A stretch of DNA of 64,000 nt from Novosphingobium naphthalenivorans NBRC 102051 (GCF_001590985.1 NZ_BCTX01000010.1:24711-88710); one strand, 5' to 3'; positions 1 to 8,976 are shown, counted from the first letter of the stretch. Notes: a model not told the origin generated them from the sequence alone. A program made the numbers and translations.

Positions 1-86
1 TCAACCTGCGCCAGCGCCGGAACCGCCGAAATCGCCAGCATCGCGCCGCCCAGAGCCGCCCAGAGGTGTTTCGATTTCACTGCCAT
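1..86 (-). CDS. exported protein, N-terminus only (runs off the window)
   Basis: Read on the minus strand from an ATG at 86-84. The visible 28 codons form a standard Sec signal peptide: basic start MAVKSK, a hydrophobic Ala/Leu core, and an ALA-type cleavage site at about residue 26. The rest of the gene lies left of position 1, so no function can be given. It is divergent from tonB. Confidence 0.6.
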   Translation of the reverse strand, partial: MAVKSKHLWAALGGAMLAISAVPALAQV

Positions 87-449
87 CGATGACAATCTCC
101 GTGGAAATGCCGCATGTTATAATCACGAGCTGAGACAGGCTCAAAATTGTGCGTGCATAGCTTGGCGCGAACATCCCTGAATTGCGGGTTAACCCTTGAA
201 CCGCGGATAAGGCGTTGCGCAGGGGTGGCTTCACCGCTAAGGAAACTCGCGAAACGGGGCGAAAATACAAAAATGCTCCTCGGTCCGCTTGCCCGTCGCA
301 CGTTTACGGCTGGTGGACTGTCAGCCGTCAGGGTGGGTAATTTAGAGTTTCGTCATGGGCTCCGCTTCCGGGGGGAGACTATGGGCGCCCTTGGACTTGT
401 CTGCTTTTTGGATATGTTCCGGGGCTTGGTAATGGAGTGAAGGGTCTGA
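87..449. other. intergenic region between the exported-protein gene and tonB
   Basis: A 363-base divergent spacer. Short open frames cross it on both strands, but none has a protein-like composition or a good ribosome-binding site. Promoters for both flanking genes must lie here. I see no clear Fur box, riboswitch or hairpin. Confidence 0.4.
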
Positions 450-1106
450 ATGGCTTACGCTGACCAGCAAATGAGCGGTAATAAGATTACCGCGCTTGTC
501 ATTGTCGCGCTGATCCATGTCTTCGTCGGCTACGCGCTCGTCACGGGCCTTGCCTATGAGGCGGCGAAGAAAGTGATCAGCAAAGTAACCACGGTTGATA
601 TCAAGGAACCGGAGAAGCCCAAGGAGGAGCCCCCGCCGCCGCCTCCGAAGGAAGATACGCCGCCGCCGCCGATCGTGGCGCCGCCGCCGCCGATCAACAT
701 TGCCCCGGCCCCGCCGCCGGTGCAGACCGTGATCACTCCGCCGCCGCCGCCGCCGGTGGTCATCCAGACGGCTGCGCCGCCCCCGGCCCCGCCGCCTCCG
801 GCGCCGTCAAAGGCCCGTGGCGCATCGCCCAAGGGCCAGGGCAGCTGGGCTGCACGCATCCAGGCGAACTACCCGACCCGCGCCGCTCGTGAAGAGCGTG
901 AAGGCCGCGTCGGCGTGCGCGTCACGATCAATGCCGAAGGCCGCGTGGATTCCTGCTCGGTCACCAGTTCGAGCGGCAGCCCGGATCTGGACGAGGCGGC
1001 TTGCGACGGCATGACCCGTTACGCTCGCTTCAACCCGGCCCTGGATGCCGCGGGCAATCCGACCGGCGGCTCCTATGCGACCGCGATCGTTTACAAGCTT
1101 AACTAA
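450..1106 (+). CDS. tonB: TonB family energy transducer
   Basis: Inner-membrane and periplasmic protein that passes proton-motive force from ExbB/ExbD to outer-membrane TonB-dependent receptors. The 218-residue protein shows one N-terminal membrane anchor (about 13-36), a long Pro-rich periplasmic spacer (about 53-120, runs of PPPPPP with Glu/Lys) and a C-terminal TonB domain (about 130-218) with the YPTRAAREEREGRVGV and YARFNPALD segments typical of the family. The ATG at 450 has a GGAG 12 bases upstream. It is the first gene of a tonB-exbB-exbD-exbD set and probably serves receptors such as the one at 43.4 kb. Confidence 0.93.
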   Translation: MAYADQQMSGNKITALVIVALIHVFVGYALVTGLAYEAAKKVISKVTTVDIKEPEKPKEEPPPPPPKEDTPPPPIVAPPPPINIAPAPPPVQTVITPPPPPPVVIQTAAPPPAPPPPAPSKARGASPKGQGSWAARIQANYPTRAAREEREGRVGVRVTINAEGRVDSCSVTSSSGSPDLDEAACDGMTRYARFNPALDAAGNPTGGSYATAIVYKLN

Positions 1107-1116
1107 TTGACGGCCC

Positions 1117-1138
1117 GGCCGGGCTGCTGCTCCCGGCC
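1117..1138 (+). other. intercistronic hairpin between tonB and exbB
   Basis: A perfect 7-bp stem, GGCCGGG (1117-1123) with CCCGGCC (1132-1138), around an 8-base loop. There is no T-run after it, so it is more likely an RNA-processing or attenuation hairpin than a full terminator. Confidence 0.5.
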
Positions 1139-1169
1139 CATCCTGCATTCTTCTTGAGAGGTAAATCGC

Positions 1170-1937
1170 ATGCTTATCGTTGATATCCTTGCCGCTGCCG
1201 CTGAAGCTGCGCCGCAGAACAAATTCGGCTTCACCGAAGCGCTGAAGCAGGGCGGCTTCATTGCCTATGCCACTGTGATCATTCTGGGCACCATGTCGTT
1301 CGGCTCGTTCTACATCCTGTTCACCAAGTGGTTCGAACAGTCGAAGATCATTCGCCAGTTCGGCGCTGTCCGCACTTCGTTCTGGAAGGCTCCGACCCTG
1401 AAGGAAGGCGCAGCCAAGCTCGAGAAGAACAGCGCATGGCGCCAGATCGTCGACGACGGCGTTAAGGCTGAAGAAGAAGCTCTGAAGCTCAAGGACCCGA
1501 CCGAATCGCACGACTGGCTGCACGGCTCGCTGGCCCGTTCGGAAGCCTCGATCAACGCCCGCCTTGCTGGCGGCCTTCCGTTCCTTGCCACCGTCGGCGC
1601 GACCTCGCCGTTCATCGGTCTGTTCGGTACCGTCGTCGGCATCTACCGCGCCCTGATCGCCATCGGCCTCGCCGGTTCGGCCTCGATCGACAAGGTCGCC
1701 GGTCCGGTCGGTGAAGCTCTGATCATGACCGCTCTGGGTCTGCTCGTCGCCGTTCCCGCCGTTCTCGCCTACAACTACCTGCAGGCCCGCAACAAGCGCA
1801 TCGCCGAGCTGCTGACCGGCTTCTCGACCGACGTGCTGGCCAACATTGCTTCGGGCGGCGCCGTCAAGCCCGCCATGGCCGCTGCTCCCGCCAAGGCTGC
1901 TCCTGCCAAGCCGGCTGCCGCTCCGGCCAAGTCGTAA
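1170..1937 (+). CDS. exbB: MotA/TolQ/ExbB proton channel family protein
   Basis: Proton-channel subunit of the TonB-ExbB-ExbD motor in the inner membrane. The 255 residues show three membrane segments at about 29-50, 136-163 and 175-201. The last two carry the Gly/Thr/Ala-rich ExbB/TolQ signature (VGATSPFIGLFGTVVGIY, then EALIMTALGLLVAVPAV). The C-terminus ends in a low-complexity Ala/Pro/Lys tail (about 230-255), common in sphingomonad homologues. AGAGG precedes the ATG. It lies between tonB and the first exbD. Confidence 0.93.
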   Translation: MLIVDILAAAAEAAPQNKFGFTEALKQGGFIAYATVIILGTMSFGSFYILFTKWFEQSKIIRQFGAVRTSFWKAPTLKEGAAKLEKNSAWRQIVDDGVKAEEEALKLKDPTESHDWLHGSLARSEASINARLAGGLPFLATVGATSPFIGLFGTVVGIYRALIAIGLAGSASIDKVAGPVGEALIMTALGLLVAVPAVLAYNYLQARNKRIAELLTGFSTDVLANIASGGAVKPAMAAAPAKAAPAKPAAAPAKS

Positions 1938-1950
1938 GGAGCACGGGTTC

Positions 1951-1975
1951 GCGGAACCGGGCCGTCCGGTTCCGC
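1951..1975 (+). other. intercistronic hairpin between exbB and exbD
   Basis: A perfect 10-bp stem, GCGGAACCGG (1951-1960) with CCGGTTCCGC (1966-1975), and a 5-base loop just after the exbB stop. It has no U-tract. Such a hairpin can stabilise upstream mRNA or lower downstream expression, which would favour more ExbB than ExbD, as the motor stoichiometry needs. Confidence 0.55.
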
Positions 1976-2057
1976 TTCCCGCGGGAGACAGGCGGCGGCA
2001 CGGTGCATGCGCAATCCGCCGCCCGCCTCCAGGCAACGCAAGGATTAGGATAAGACT

Positions 2058-2591
2058 ATGGCGATATCCACGGGCGGAGGTGGTGCAGACGCACCTATGT
2101 CCGACATCAACACGACGCCGCTCGTCGACGTCATGCTGGTGCTGCTGATCATCTTCCTCATCGCGGTCCCGGTCGCGATCCAGACGATCGAAAAGCTTCG
2201 CATCCCGGTCATCGTGGCCGTCGAATCGAAGGACAAGGTCGAAAACCTTCTTCTCACCGTCTCGACTACCGACGATGCAGGCCGCAGCGCTGGCGAACCT
2301 GGCTACCAGGGCGCGTCGCGCAACGGCGAATGCCGCATCTACCTCAACAACATCACGCCGGTCACTTCGGAAGAGCTGCGCGACAAGGCCTTCAAGCGTC
2401 TTGACGCGATCGTGAAGCGCGCGGGCGGTCCTGAGGCTCTCATGCAGAACCCGGACCAGATCCCGCAGGTTCACATCCGCGGTGACGTCAATGCTCCCTG
2501 GCGGTGCATTGCCGGCGCGATCTACAACGTCCAGATTTCGGGCTACCCGACGGTTGGCTTCATCACCAACCCGATCGACCCGAACGCGTGA
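2058..2591 (+). CDS. exbD: ExbD/TolR family biopolymer transport protein (long form)
   Basis: Subunit of the TonB motor with one N-terminal membrane helix (about 22-42) and a periplasmic domain. The essential membrane aspartate is present in PLVDVMLVLL (Asp24). At 177 residues it is longer than a usual ExbD of about 140: the periplasmic part has an extra segment (about residues 75-105) with Gly/Ser/Arg and a Cys. It is followed 29 bases later by a second, normal-length exbD. Confidence 0.9.
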   Translation: MAISTGGGGADAPMSDINTTPLVDVMLVLLIIFLIAVPVAIQTIEKLRIPVIVAVESKDKVENLLLTVSTTDDAGRSAGEPGYQGASRNGECRIYLNNITPVTSEELRDKAFKRLDAIVKRAGGPEALMQNPDQIPQVHIRGDVNAPWRCIAGAIYNVQISGYPTVGFITNPIDPNA

Positions 2592-2620
2592 CGTTTCGGC
2601 AGGAACAGGAGTAACTTTCC

Positions 2621-3055
2621 ATGGCAATGTCAGGCGGCAAGGACGATGGCGCGCCGATGATGGAGATGAACACGACGCCGTTGATCGACGTCATGCTCTG
2701 CCTCCTCATCATGTTCATCATGTCCATCCCGGTTGCGACCCACTCGATCGATATCGACCTGCCGGTTGCGACCCCTCCGACGGACACCCCTCCGCCGATC
2801 GATCCGGTGAAGAACAAGGTGGTCCTCACGGTCAACAACGAGATCATGTGGAACGGCACTCAGATCGATGGCCAGCGCCTGCTGACCACGCTTGAGGCGA
2901 CCACCCACATGGACCCCGAGCCGGAACTGCAGTTCCAGCCCGAGCCCAATGCCAGCTATGACCTGTCGGCTCAGGTGCTGCAGATCATCAAGGCCTCGGC
3001 CGTGACCAAGTTCGGTTTCGTCGGCAACGAGCAGTTCTCGGAATTCGGCAAGTAA
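2621..3055 (+). CDS. exbD: ExbD/TolR family biopolymer transport protein
   Basis: A second ExbD of 144 residues with a cytoplasmic N-terminus, a membrane helix (about 20-42) carrying Asp23 in PLIDVMLCLL, and a periplasmic domain ending FGFVGNEQFSEFGK. It has an AGGAG ribosome-binding site before the ATG and is the last gene before a strong terminator. It is closely related to the third copy at 3178 (same VTKFGFVGNE-type end), suggesting local duplication. Confidence 0.92.
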   Translation: MAMSGGKDDGAPMMEMNTTPLIDVMLCLLIMFIMSIPVATHSIDIDLPVATPPTDTPPPIDPVKNKVVLTVNNEIMWNGTQIDGQRLLTTLEATTHMDPEPELQFQPEPNASYDLSAQVLQIIKASAVTKFGFVGNEQFSEFGK

Positions 3056-3092
3056 GCCGGAAACCAACCGGGTCCTTCGCGGATCCCACGAA

Positions 3093-3118
3093 GGGGCGGA
3101 GCAATCCGCCCCTTTTTT
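3093..3118 (+). terminator. Rho-independent terminator of tonB-exbB-exbD-exbD
   Basis: An 8-bp GC-rich stem, GGGGCGGA (3093-3100) with TCCGCCCC (3105-3112), a GCAA tetraloop and a run of six T at 3113-3118. It separates the four-gene operon from the third exbD. Confidence 0.9.
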
Positions 3119-3177
3119 GTTGCGCGGATACCGGGTAACGTGCCTCCCGGCGCGGAGCAGTCAGAAAGGACATGCTC

Positions 3178-3606
3178 ATGACGTCTGCCGTGCGCGCCAT
3201 ATCCCAGGATCCCATCGCCGCCATCAACACGACGCCGCTGATCGACGTCATGCTGGTCCTGCTCATCATGTTCGTGATCACGATCCCCGCTGCCACCAAC
3301 AGCGTCGATATCGACCTGCCCGGCAAAAGCGCCGTGCCGCCCGTCATACCGGACACCATCAAGAACAAAATCACGCTGACGGGCCAGGGCACGATCCTCT
3401 GGAACGGCACGCCCGTGACGTCACCGCAGCTATCCGCGCTGCTGCGCCAGACCGCGCGGATGCCGGTGGAGCCCGAGCTTCAATTCGAACCCGCCGCCGA
3501 TGCCGCCTACGATCGGACCCTGAACGTGGTCGATACGATCAAGACCTCGGGCGTCACCCGTTTCGGTTTCGTCGGCAACGAACGCCACCGCGCGTTCGGG
3601 AAATAG
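3178..3606 (+). CDS. exbD: third ExbD/TolR family protein
   Basis: A 142-residue ExbD with a membrane helix at about 19-41, the conserved Asp23 in PLIDVMLVLL, and a periplasmic domain ending in GVTRFGFVGNERHRAFGK. The ATG at 3178 is preferred to the in-frame ATG at 3172 because AAGGA ends at 3170, which is the right distance only for 3178. It sits after the operon terminator, so it needs its own promoter (3119-3165) or read-through. Three ExbDs for one ExbB is unusual in bacteria in general; I believe it is common in sphingomonads. Confidence 0.9.
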   Translation: MTSAVRAISQDPIAAINTTPLIDVMLVLLIMFVITIPAATNSVDIDLPGKSAVPPVIPDTIKNKITLTGQGTILWNGTPVTSPQLSALLRQTARMPVEPELQFEPAADAAYDRTLNVVDTIKTSGVTRFGFVGNERHRAFGK

Positions 3607-3619
3607 GTCCGGCTTCTGT

Positions 3620-3641
3620 CCCCGGTGCGCACGCACCGGGG
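3620..3641. terminator. perfect palindrome between convergent genes (bidirectional terminator candidate)
   Basis: CCCCGGTGCG (3620-3629) pairs perfectly with CGCACCGGGG (3632-3641) around a 2-base centre. It lies between the stop codons of the third exbD and the helicase, so either transcript could use it. No T-run is present on either side, so efficiency is uncertain. Confidence 0.5.
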
Positions 3642-3642
3642 A

Positions 3643-6141
3643 TCACTCCCCTTCCCCGTCAAGGCGCGGCTCGTCCACCCGCATCGCCATGGCCGCGAGG
3701 CTTTCCGCTTCCACCAGCAGTTCCTCATCCGCCGCCCCTGACGGCAGGCTTTCGCGCCCGATCATCGAAAGGGCAGGAACGGCCAGCGGACTGATCCGGT
3801 CGAGATGGACATGATCGATCTCGCGCGCCGCCCGCTCCAGCACATCGGCCACGCGCGCCACATCGGTCATGCGCGCCCGGGCATCCGCCCAGGCCGCCTC
3901 GATCAGCAAGTGATCGGGTTCGTACTTCTGCAGCACGTCATAGATCAGGTCGGTCGAGAACGTGACCTGCCGCCCGGACTTGCGCTTGCCCGGATGCTGG
4001 CGCTCGACGAGCCCCGAGATCACCGCCACTTCGCGAAAGGCCCGGCGCAGCAGATAGCTTTGCTGCACCCAGTCGACGAACTCGTGCGTGAGAATGTCCG
4101 GGGACAAGAGCGAAGCCGGGTCCTCGACCGGCTTCAGCCCCCAGACCACCAGCGTGTAGTCGGTTGCCACGAAACCCAGCGGCCCGAGCCCCCGGTCTTC
4201 CATTCGCCGTGTGATCAACATGCCCAGCGACTGGTTCGCATTCCAGCCCTCGAACGTGAAGTAGCTGGTATAGGCGAAGCCCTGATGCGGAAAGCTCTCG
4301 ACCAGCAATCGGCCCGGCGCGGGCAAGTGCGAGCGCCAGTCCTGCACTTCCAGCCATTCGCGCACATCATCGGGGAAGCGCGCCCAGCCCGCGCGGTCGG
4401 ACAGCATCGCGCGCACGCGGCCCGCAAGGTGCGTCGAGATCGGCATACGCTGGCCCATGTAGCTCGGGATGGTCGCCGAACGCTTCGCCGCGCGCACGAT
4501 CAGGTCGAGATCCTTCAGCGATTCCACTTCCAGATCCAGGCCTGCAAAGCGGAACGTATCGCCCGGCTTCAGACTGGCACCAAAGCCTTCCTCCACCTTG
4601 CCCAGCGACCGGCCGTTGCGGAACCGCACCTCCAGCATCTCGGCATCGACGATGATCCCGGCGTTGAGGCGATGGCGCGCGGCATGTTCCGGGTGGGTCA
4701 AACGCCAGGTTCCGTCTTTCTCCCGCACGATGCGGCGAAAGCGGTCGTAGGCGCGCAGCGCGTATCCCCCCGTCGCCACGAATTCCAGCACACGGGTGAA
4801 CACGGCCTCGTCGACCCAGGCATAGGCCTGTGAGGAGCGGACTTCGGACAGGAGTGCCTGTTCACGGAACGGCCCGGCGCAAGCCACAGCCATGACATGC
4901 TGCGCCAGAACATCCAGCCCGCCCCGCCGGAAAGCCTCGCCATCGCGCTGCCCTTCGCGCACCGCCTGCTGCGCCGCGAAAGCCTCCAGGAATTCGAAGC
5001 GGTTGCCCGGCACCAGCAAGGCCTCGCTCGGGCAGTCCAGCCGATGGTTGGCGCGGCCGATCCGCTGGAGCAGGCGCGAAGAGCCCTTGGGCGCGCCCAT
5101 CTGCACCACCAGATCGATATCGCCCCAATCGATGCCCAGGTCGAGGCTGGCCGTGCAGACCAGTGCCCGCAATTCGCCCCGCGCCATCGCCCCTTCCACC
5201 TTACGCCGCGCTTCCTTCGACAGCGAACCGTGGTGGATGCCGATCGGCAGGTTCTCCTCGTTGGCCTCCCACAATTCCTGGAAGATGTACTCGGCCAGGA
5301 ACCGGGTATTGGTGAAGACCAGCGTGGTGCGGTGCGCCCTGATCTGCGCGATCAGTTGTGGGATCGCCCAGGTCGCTGCATGGCCGCTCCACGGGATGCG
5401 CTCTTCCTGCGGGAGCAGAATCTCCACATGCGGATCGGCGCCGGGCTCGCCTTCGACCAATGCCACGCTGCCGATGTCGCCCCAGGGGGCAAGCCAGCCG
5501 CGATAGGCGTCCGGATCGGCCAGCGTTGCCGACAACGCCACGCGCTGAAGATCGGGGCTGAGCGCCTGCAAACGCGCCAGCGACAGAGCCAGCAGATCCC
5601 CCCGCTTGCCCGTCGCAAAGGCATGGACCTCGTCGATCACCACCCGCTTGAGACCGGCGAACAGCTCCGGTGCTTCGGGATAGCTGAGCAGCAGCGACAG
5701 CGATTCCGGCGTAGTCAGCAGCACATGCGGCGGCCGGGCCCGCTGGCGCGCCTTGCGGTCGGACGGCGTATCGCCGCTCCGCGTCTCGACGCGGATGGGA
5801 AGCCCGGTCTCCTCGATCGGGGCGATCAGGTTGCGTTGCACGTCATGCGCAAGCGCCTTGAGCGGGGAGACATAGAGCGTGTGCAATCCCTCGGGCGGAG
5901 CGGCGCCGGCAAGCCGCGAGGGGCTGAAGGCCGCCAGCGTCGGCAGAAACCCCGCCAGCGTCTTGCCGGCGCCGGTATCGGCCACCAGCAGCGCGTGCCG
6001 CCCGGCATCGGCTGCCGCCAGCATTTCCGCCTGATGGCGCCGCATCCGCCAGCCGCGCGCAGCGAACCACGCCGCGATTTCCGGCGGAACCCCGCTCGCG
6101 CCCGTCATCGGCCCCGCCATTCCGCAGTTCTGGATTGCCAT
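3643..6141 (-). CDS. Lhr-like ligase-associated DEXH-box DNA helicase
   Basis: Superfamily-2 DNA helicase of the ligase-associated DNA-damage-response group, expected to unwind DNA with 3'-5' polarity using ATP. From the ATG at 6141 it has 832 residues, close to the usual length. Visible motifs: Walker A in ADTGAGKT (about 54-61), DEVH (about 170-173), SAT in LSATL (about 203-207), and QRIGRANHR (motif VI) in the second RecA domain, followed by the Lhr winged-helix and C-terminal regions. In-frame starts at 6120 and 6108 are also possible; none has a strong ribosome-binding site. The ligase and phosphoesterase partners often found beside this family are not here. Confidence 0.88.
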   Translation of the reverse strand: MAIQNCGMAGPMTGASGVPPEIAAWFAARGWRMRRHQAEMLAAADAGRHALLVADTGAGKTLAGFLPTLAAFSPSRLAGAAPPEGLHTLYVSPLKALAHDVQRNLIAPIEETGLPIRVETRSGDTPSDRKARQRARPPHVLLTTPESLSLLLSYPEAPELFAGLKRVVIDEVHAFATGKRGDLLALSLARLQALSPDLQRVALSATLADPDAYRGWLAPWGDIGSVALVEGEPGADPHVEILLPQEERIPWSGHAATWAIPQLIAQIRAHRTTLVFTNTRFLAEYIFQELWEANEENLPIGIHHGSLSKEARRKVEGAMARGELRALVCTASLDLGIDWGDIDLVVQMGAPKGSSRLLQRIGRANHRLDCPSEALLVPGNRFEFLEAFAAQQAVREGQRDGEAFRRGGLDVLAQHVMAVACAGPFREQALLSEVRSSQAYAWVDEAVFTRVLEFVATGGYALRAYDRFRRIVREKDGTWRLTHPEHAARHRLNAGIIVDAEMLEVRFRNGRSLGKVEEGFGASLKPGDTFRFAGLDLEVESLKDLDLIVRAAKRSATIPSYMGQRMPISTHLAGRVRAMLSDRAGWARFPDDVREWLEVQDWRSHLPAPGRLLVESFPHQGFAYTSYFTFEGWNANQSLGMLITRRMEDRGLGPLGFVATDYTLVVWGLKPVEDPASLLSPDILTHEFVDWVQQSYLLRRAFREVAVISGLVERQHPGKRKSGRQVTFSTDLIYDVLQKYEPDHLLIEAAWADARARMTDVARVADVLERAAREIDHVHLDRISPLAVPALSMIGRESLPSGAADEELLVEAESLAAMAMRVDEPRLDGEGE

Positions 6142-6279
6142 GGCATCATCATCGCGGAGCACATTAGGCCGTAAACGCAGCGGGGAAAGGCGATCTCTTG
6201 CGGAAGAAAGGCGATAGAGCCTTGCGGAGCCGCCCCCCTTGCCCGAAGACCCGCCGATCAACCCTTGGCAGCCCCTTCG

Positions 6280-7554
6280 ATGACCGCGCTTTCCGACTAT
6301 TCCCATCTGATCAACATCGCCATGGGCCTTGCCCTTGGCCTGTTGGTGGGTCTGCAGCGCGGCTGGGTCCTGCGCGAACAGGCTTCCGGATCGCGCTTTG
6401 CCGGCATCCGCACTTTTGCCCTGATGGGCCTCGCGGGCGGTATCGCCGGCGTGCTCTACGACCATGCGCGCGGCCCCGCGACAGCCCTGCTCGCGGCCGT
6501 CATGGTGCTGGTCCTGCTGGGCTACGAACGCACGGCCCATGCCAGCGGACGCATCGACGGCACTTCGGGCGTGGTCGCGCTGCTGACGCTGGCCAGCGGA
6601 TTCCTGACCGGCACCGGCGAGCGGCTGACAGGCACCGCCGTCGCCGTAGTCATGGTGCTGGTGCTGGCCATGCGCGAACAACTTCACAGCTGGGTGCGGC
6701 ATCTGAGCGAGAAGGAAGTGCTCTCGATCGCGCGCTTCGCGCTGATTGCACTGGTGATCCTGCCGCTGCTGCCCGATCAGCCTTACGGCCCTTATGCAGC
6801 GTGGAACCCGCGCAAGCTGTGGATGGTCGTCGTGCTTGTCTCGGGCTTTTCCTTCGCCGGCTATTTCGCCGCGCGTATGCTCGGCCCCACCCGCGCCGTG
6901 ATCGCGACGGCCGCTGCGGGATCGGTCGTGTCCTCCACGGCCGTCACCGCCTCGATGGCCACGCGGATGAAGGAGGGCACGGCCGGAACGCCGATCCTTG
7001 CCGCCGGAATCTCGACGGCATCGGCCGTCATGTACTTGCGCGTGATGGTCCTGACCGCCACGCTCGCGCCGTTTGCGCTCTTGTCGCTGATACGGCTGGT
7101 CGTGCCGGGCCTTCTGGTCAGCCTGGCTTTCACAGCCTGGTATCTCCGCAAGGTCCCCAAGGGCACCGAGCAGGAGCCGCAGGACAAGATGCCCATGCGC
7201 AACCCCTTTGACCTCGGACCGGCCTTCGTGCTCACCGCGCTGGTCATGGCCCTGACAGTGGCCGCGCGCTGGATTCTCGAACATTTCGGAGACCGCGAAC
7301 TGGCGCTGGTGCTGGCGGTTTCCGGCACGGTCGATGTCGATTCGACCATCATCACCATGGGCAACCTGCCCAAGGGAACCCTCTCCCCCGTCAACGCGGC
7401 GCTGGTGCTGGCACTCTCGGTCACGCTCAACACCGTGTTCAAGGCCTTCGTCTCGGCCAGCGTGGGCGGATGGAGCAAGGGCAAGCATGGCACCCTGCCT
7501 CTCCTGGCCAGTGCCGTCACGGTCGTGATCGGCGGACTTGTGATGGCATTCTAG
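6280..7554 (+). CDS. MgtC/SapB-DUF4010 family membrane protein
   Basis: A 424-residue polytopic membrane protein. The N-terminal third resembles the MgtC/SapB domain (INIAMGLALGLLVGLQRGW, then SRFAGIRTFALMGLAGG). The rest is the DUF4010 type, with about ten or more hydrophobic segments in total. Role unknown; MgtC-like domains are linked to magnesium or acid stress, but this long form is not characterised. ATG at 6280 is preferred over an upstream in-frame TTG at 6265. Its end overlaps the convergent phosphohexomutase gene by 4 bases. Confidence 0.8.
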   Translation: MTALSDYSHLINIAMGLALGLLVGLQRGWVLREQASGSRFAGIRTFALMGLAGGIAGVLYDHARGPATALLAAVMVLVLLGYERTAHASGRIDGTSGVVALLTLASGFLTGTGERLTGTAVAVVMVLVLAMREQLHSWVRHLSEKEVLSIARFALIALVILPLLPDQPYGPYAAWNPRKLWMVVVLVSGFSFAGYFAARMLGPTRAVIATAAAGSVVSSTAVTASMATRMKEGTAGTPILAAGISTASAVMYLRVMVLTATLAPFALLSLIRLVVPGLLVSLAFTAWYLRKVPKGTEQEPQDKMPMRNPFDLGPAFVLTALVMALTVAARWILEHFGDRELALVLAVSGTVDVDSTIITMGNLPKGTLSPVNAALVLALSVTLNTVFKAFVSASVGGWSKGKHGTLPLLASAVTVVIGGLVMAF

Positions 7555-8969
7555 ACGCGCGAGAGGCCCGAAAGCGCCAGCTGCGCGTCAATCTCGCCGA
7601 TCAGCCGGTCCAGCCCTTCGCGGGTATCGCTTTCGGCGCGGGCGGTCAGCATGTCCTGCGTATTGGACGCGCGCAGCAGCCACCAGCCGTCCGGGGTCGT
7701 CACGCGCACGCCGTCGATGTCCACGACTTGCGCTCCGTCTGCGGCCAGCCGCGCCTGCACTTCCGTGACAGCGGCAAACTTGCGTGCGCCATCAACGGGA
7801 AAGCGCAGTTCGGGCGTGCTGAAGGTCTCCGGCATGGCATCGCGCAATTCGGCCAGCGTCCGGCCCAAGCGCACGGTCGCGGCCATCAGCCTGACTGCCG
7901 CATAGAGCCCGTCGTCGAACCCATAGTAATCGTCGGCAAAGAACACATGGCCGCTCATTTCGCCGCCCAGCGCCGCGCCTGTTTCCTTCATCTTCGCCTT
8001 GACCAGCGAATGCCCCGAACTGCCCATCACCGGATGGCCGCCATTCCGGGCAATCGCATCGAACAGCGTGCGCGAGGCCTTGACGTCCGCCACGATGGTC
8101 GCGCCCGGCCGGCGGCGCAGAACGTCCTCGGCAAAAATCGCAATAAGCTGGTCGCCCCAGATGACCCTGCCGGTGGCATCGACGGCCCCGATACGGTCGG
8201 CATCGCCATCGAAAGCCACACCGAAATCGAGCCCTTCGCGCGAGACCAGCGCCTTCAGATCGGCAAGGTTCGCCTCGATCGTCGGGTCGGGATGGTGGTT
8301 GGGAAAATGCCCGTCCACCTCGGTGAAAAGGAGATGATGCTCGCCCGGCAACCTTGCCGCGAGCTTTTCCAGCGCCGGTCCCGCCGCGCCGTTCCCGGCA
8401 TCCCAGCCGATCCGCAGCGCAGCCAGACGGCCGGGATCGACGCCCGCCAGCCCTTCGAGCAGCCGGTCCACATAAGCATCGAGGACAGCCCGGTCTTCGC
8501 AGTGCCCGGCCCCCTGCTCCCAGTCGCCCGCCGCGGCCATGGCGCCAAGGTGCTGGATCTCGGCCCCGAAGAACGGGCGGCCGTGCAATACGAACTTGAA
8601 ACCGTTGTGATCGCGCGGGTTATGGCTGCCGGTGATCTGGATGCCCGCGTCGATGTCGCTGGCCGAAGCCTCGGCATAATAGAGCATCGGCGTCGGCCCC
8701 AGCCCGATGCGCACCACGTCGGCGCCGCTGGCGGCAAGCCCGGCCACCAGCGCCTGCTCCAGCATCGGAGAACTCAGCCTGCCGTCGTAGCCGACCGCGA
8801 TCCGGCCCCCGCCTTCCCGGCGCACCACGGTCGCGAAGCTGCGGCCAATCGCATGGGCATCCGCTTCACCGAGCGTGGCACCAGCAACACCGCGAATGTC
8901 GTATTCGCGCAGGATCGTGGGATCGAGCCTGTGGCCCCCGCCACCATCTGCGTTCGGGCCTGCGCTCAT
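7551..8969 (-). CDS. phosphomannomutase/phosphoglucomutase (alpha-D-phosphohexomutase)
   Basis: Interconverts hexose 6-phosphate and hexose 1-phosphate, feeding GDP-mannose or UDP-glucose and hence surface polysaccharide synthesis. The 472 residues show all family landmarks in order: the phosphoserine loop TGSHNP (Ser115), the magnesium loop DGDADR (254-259), the sugar-specificity loop GEMSGH (336-341) and the phosphate-binding loop RASNTQDM near the C-terminus. GEMSGH fits the AlgC-type dual mannose/glucose enzymes. It lies 7 bases after the J-domain gene and is probably co-transcribed with it and mipZ. Confidence 0.92.
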   Translation of the reverse strand: MSAGPNADGGGGHRLDPTILREYDIRGVAGATLGEADAHAIGRSFATVVRREGGGRIAVGYDGRLSSPMLEQALVAGLAASGADVVRIGLGPTPMLYYAEASASDIDAGIQITGSHNPRDHNGFKFVLHGRPFFGAEIQHLGAMAAAGDWEQGAGHCEDRAVLDAYVDRLLEGLAGVDPGRLAALRIGWDAGNGAAGPALEKLAARLPGEHHLLFTEVDGHFPNHHPDPTIEANLADLKALVSREGLDFGVAFDGDADRIGAVDATGRVIWGDQLIAIFAEDVLRRRPGATIVADVKASRTLFDAIARNGGHPVMGSSGHSLVKAKMKETGAALGGEMSGHVFFADDYYGFDDGLYAAVRLMAATVRLGRTLAELRDAMPETFSTPELRFPVDGARKFAAVTEVQARLAADGAQVVDIDGVRVTTPDGWWLLRASNTQDMLTARAESDTREGLDRLIGEIDAQLALSGLSRV

Positions 8970-8976
8970 GCCCGGC

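Noticed and set aside
147..440. 97-codon plus-strand frame in the tonB upstream region
   Set aside because: Residue composition is not protein-like, there is no ribosome-binding site and it overlaps the divergent promoter region.
807..2627. 606-codon minus-strand frame opposite tonB-exbB-exbD
   Set aside because: A GC-rich shadow of the real genes: full of Arg/Gly/Asp with no domain.
6142..7488. N-terminal 450-residue extension of the helicase frame
   Set aside because: The same frame runs antisense through the DUF4010 gene; the helicase-like sequence begins only near 6141.
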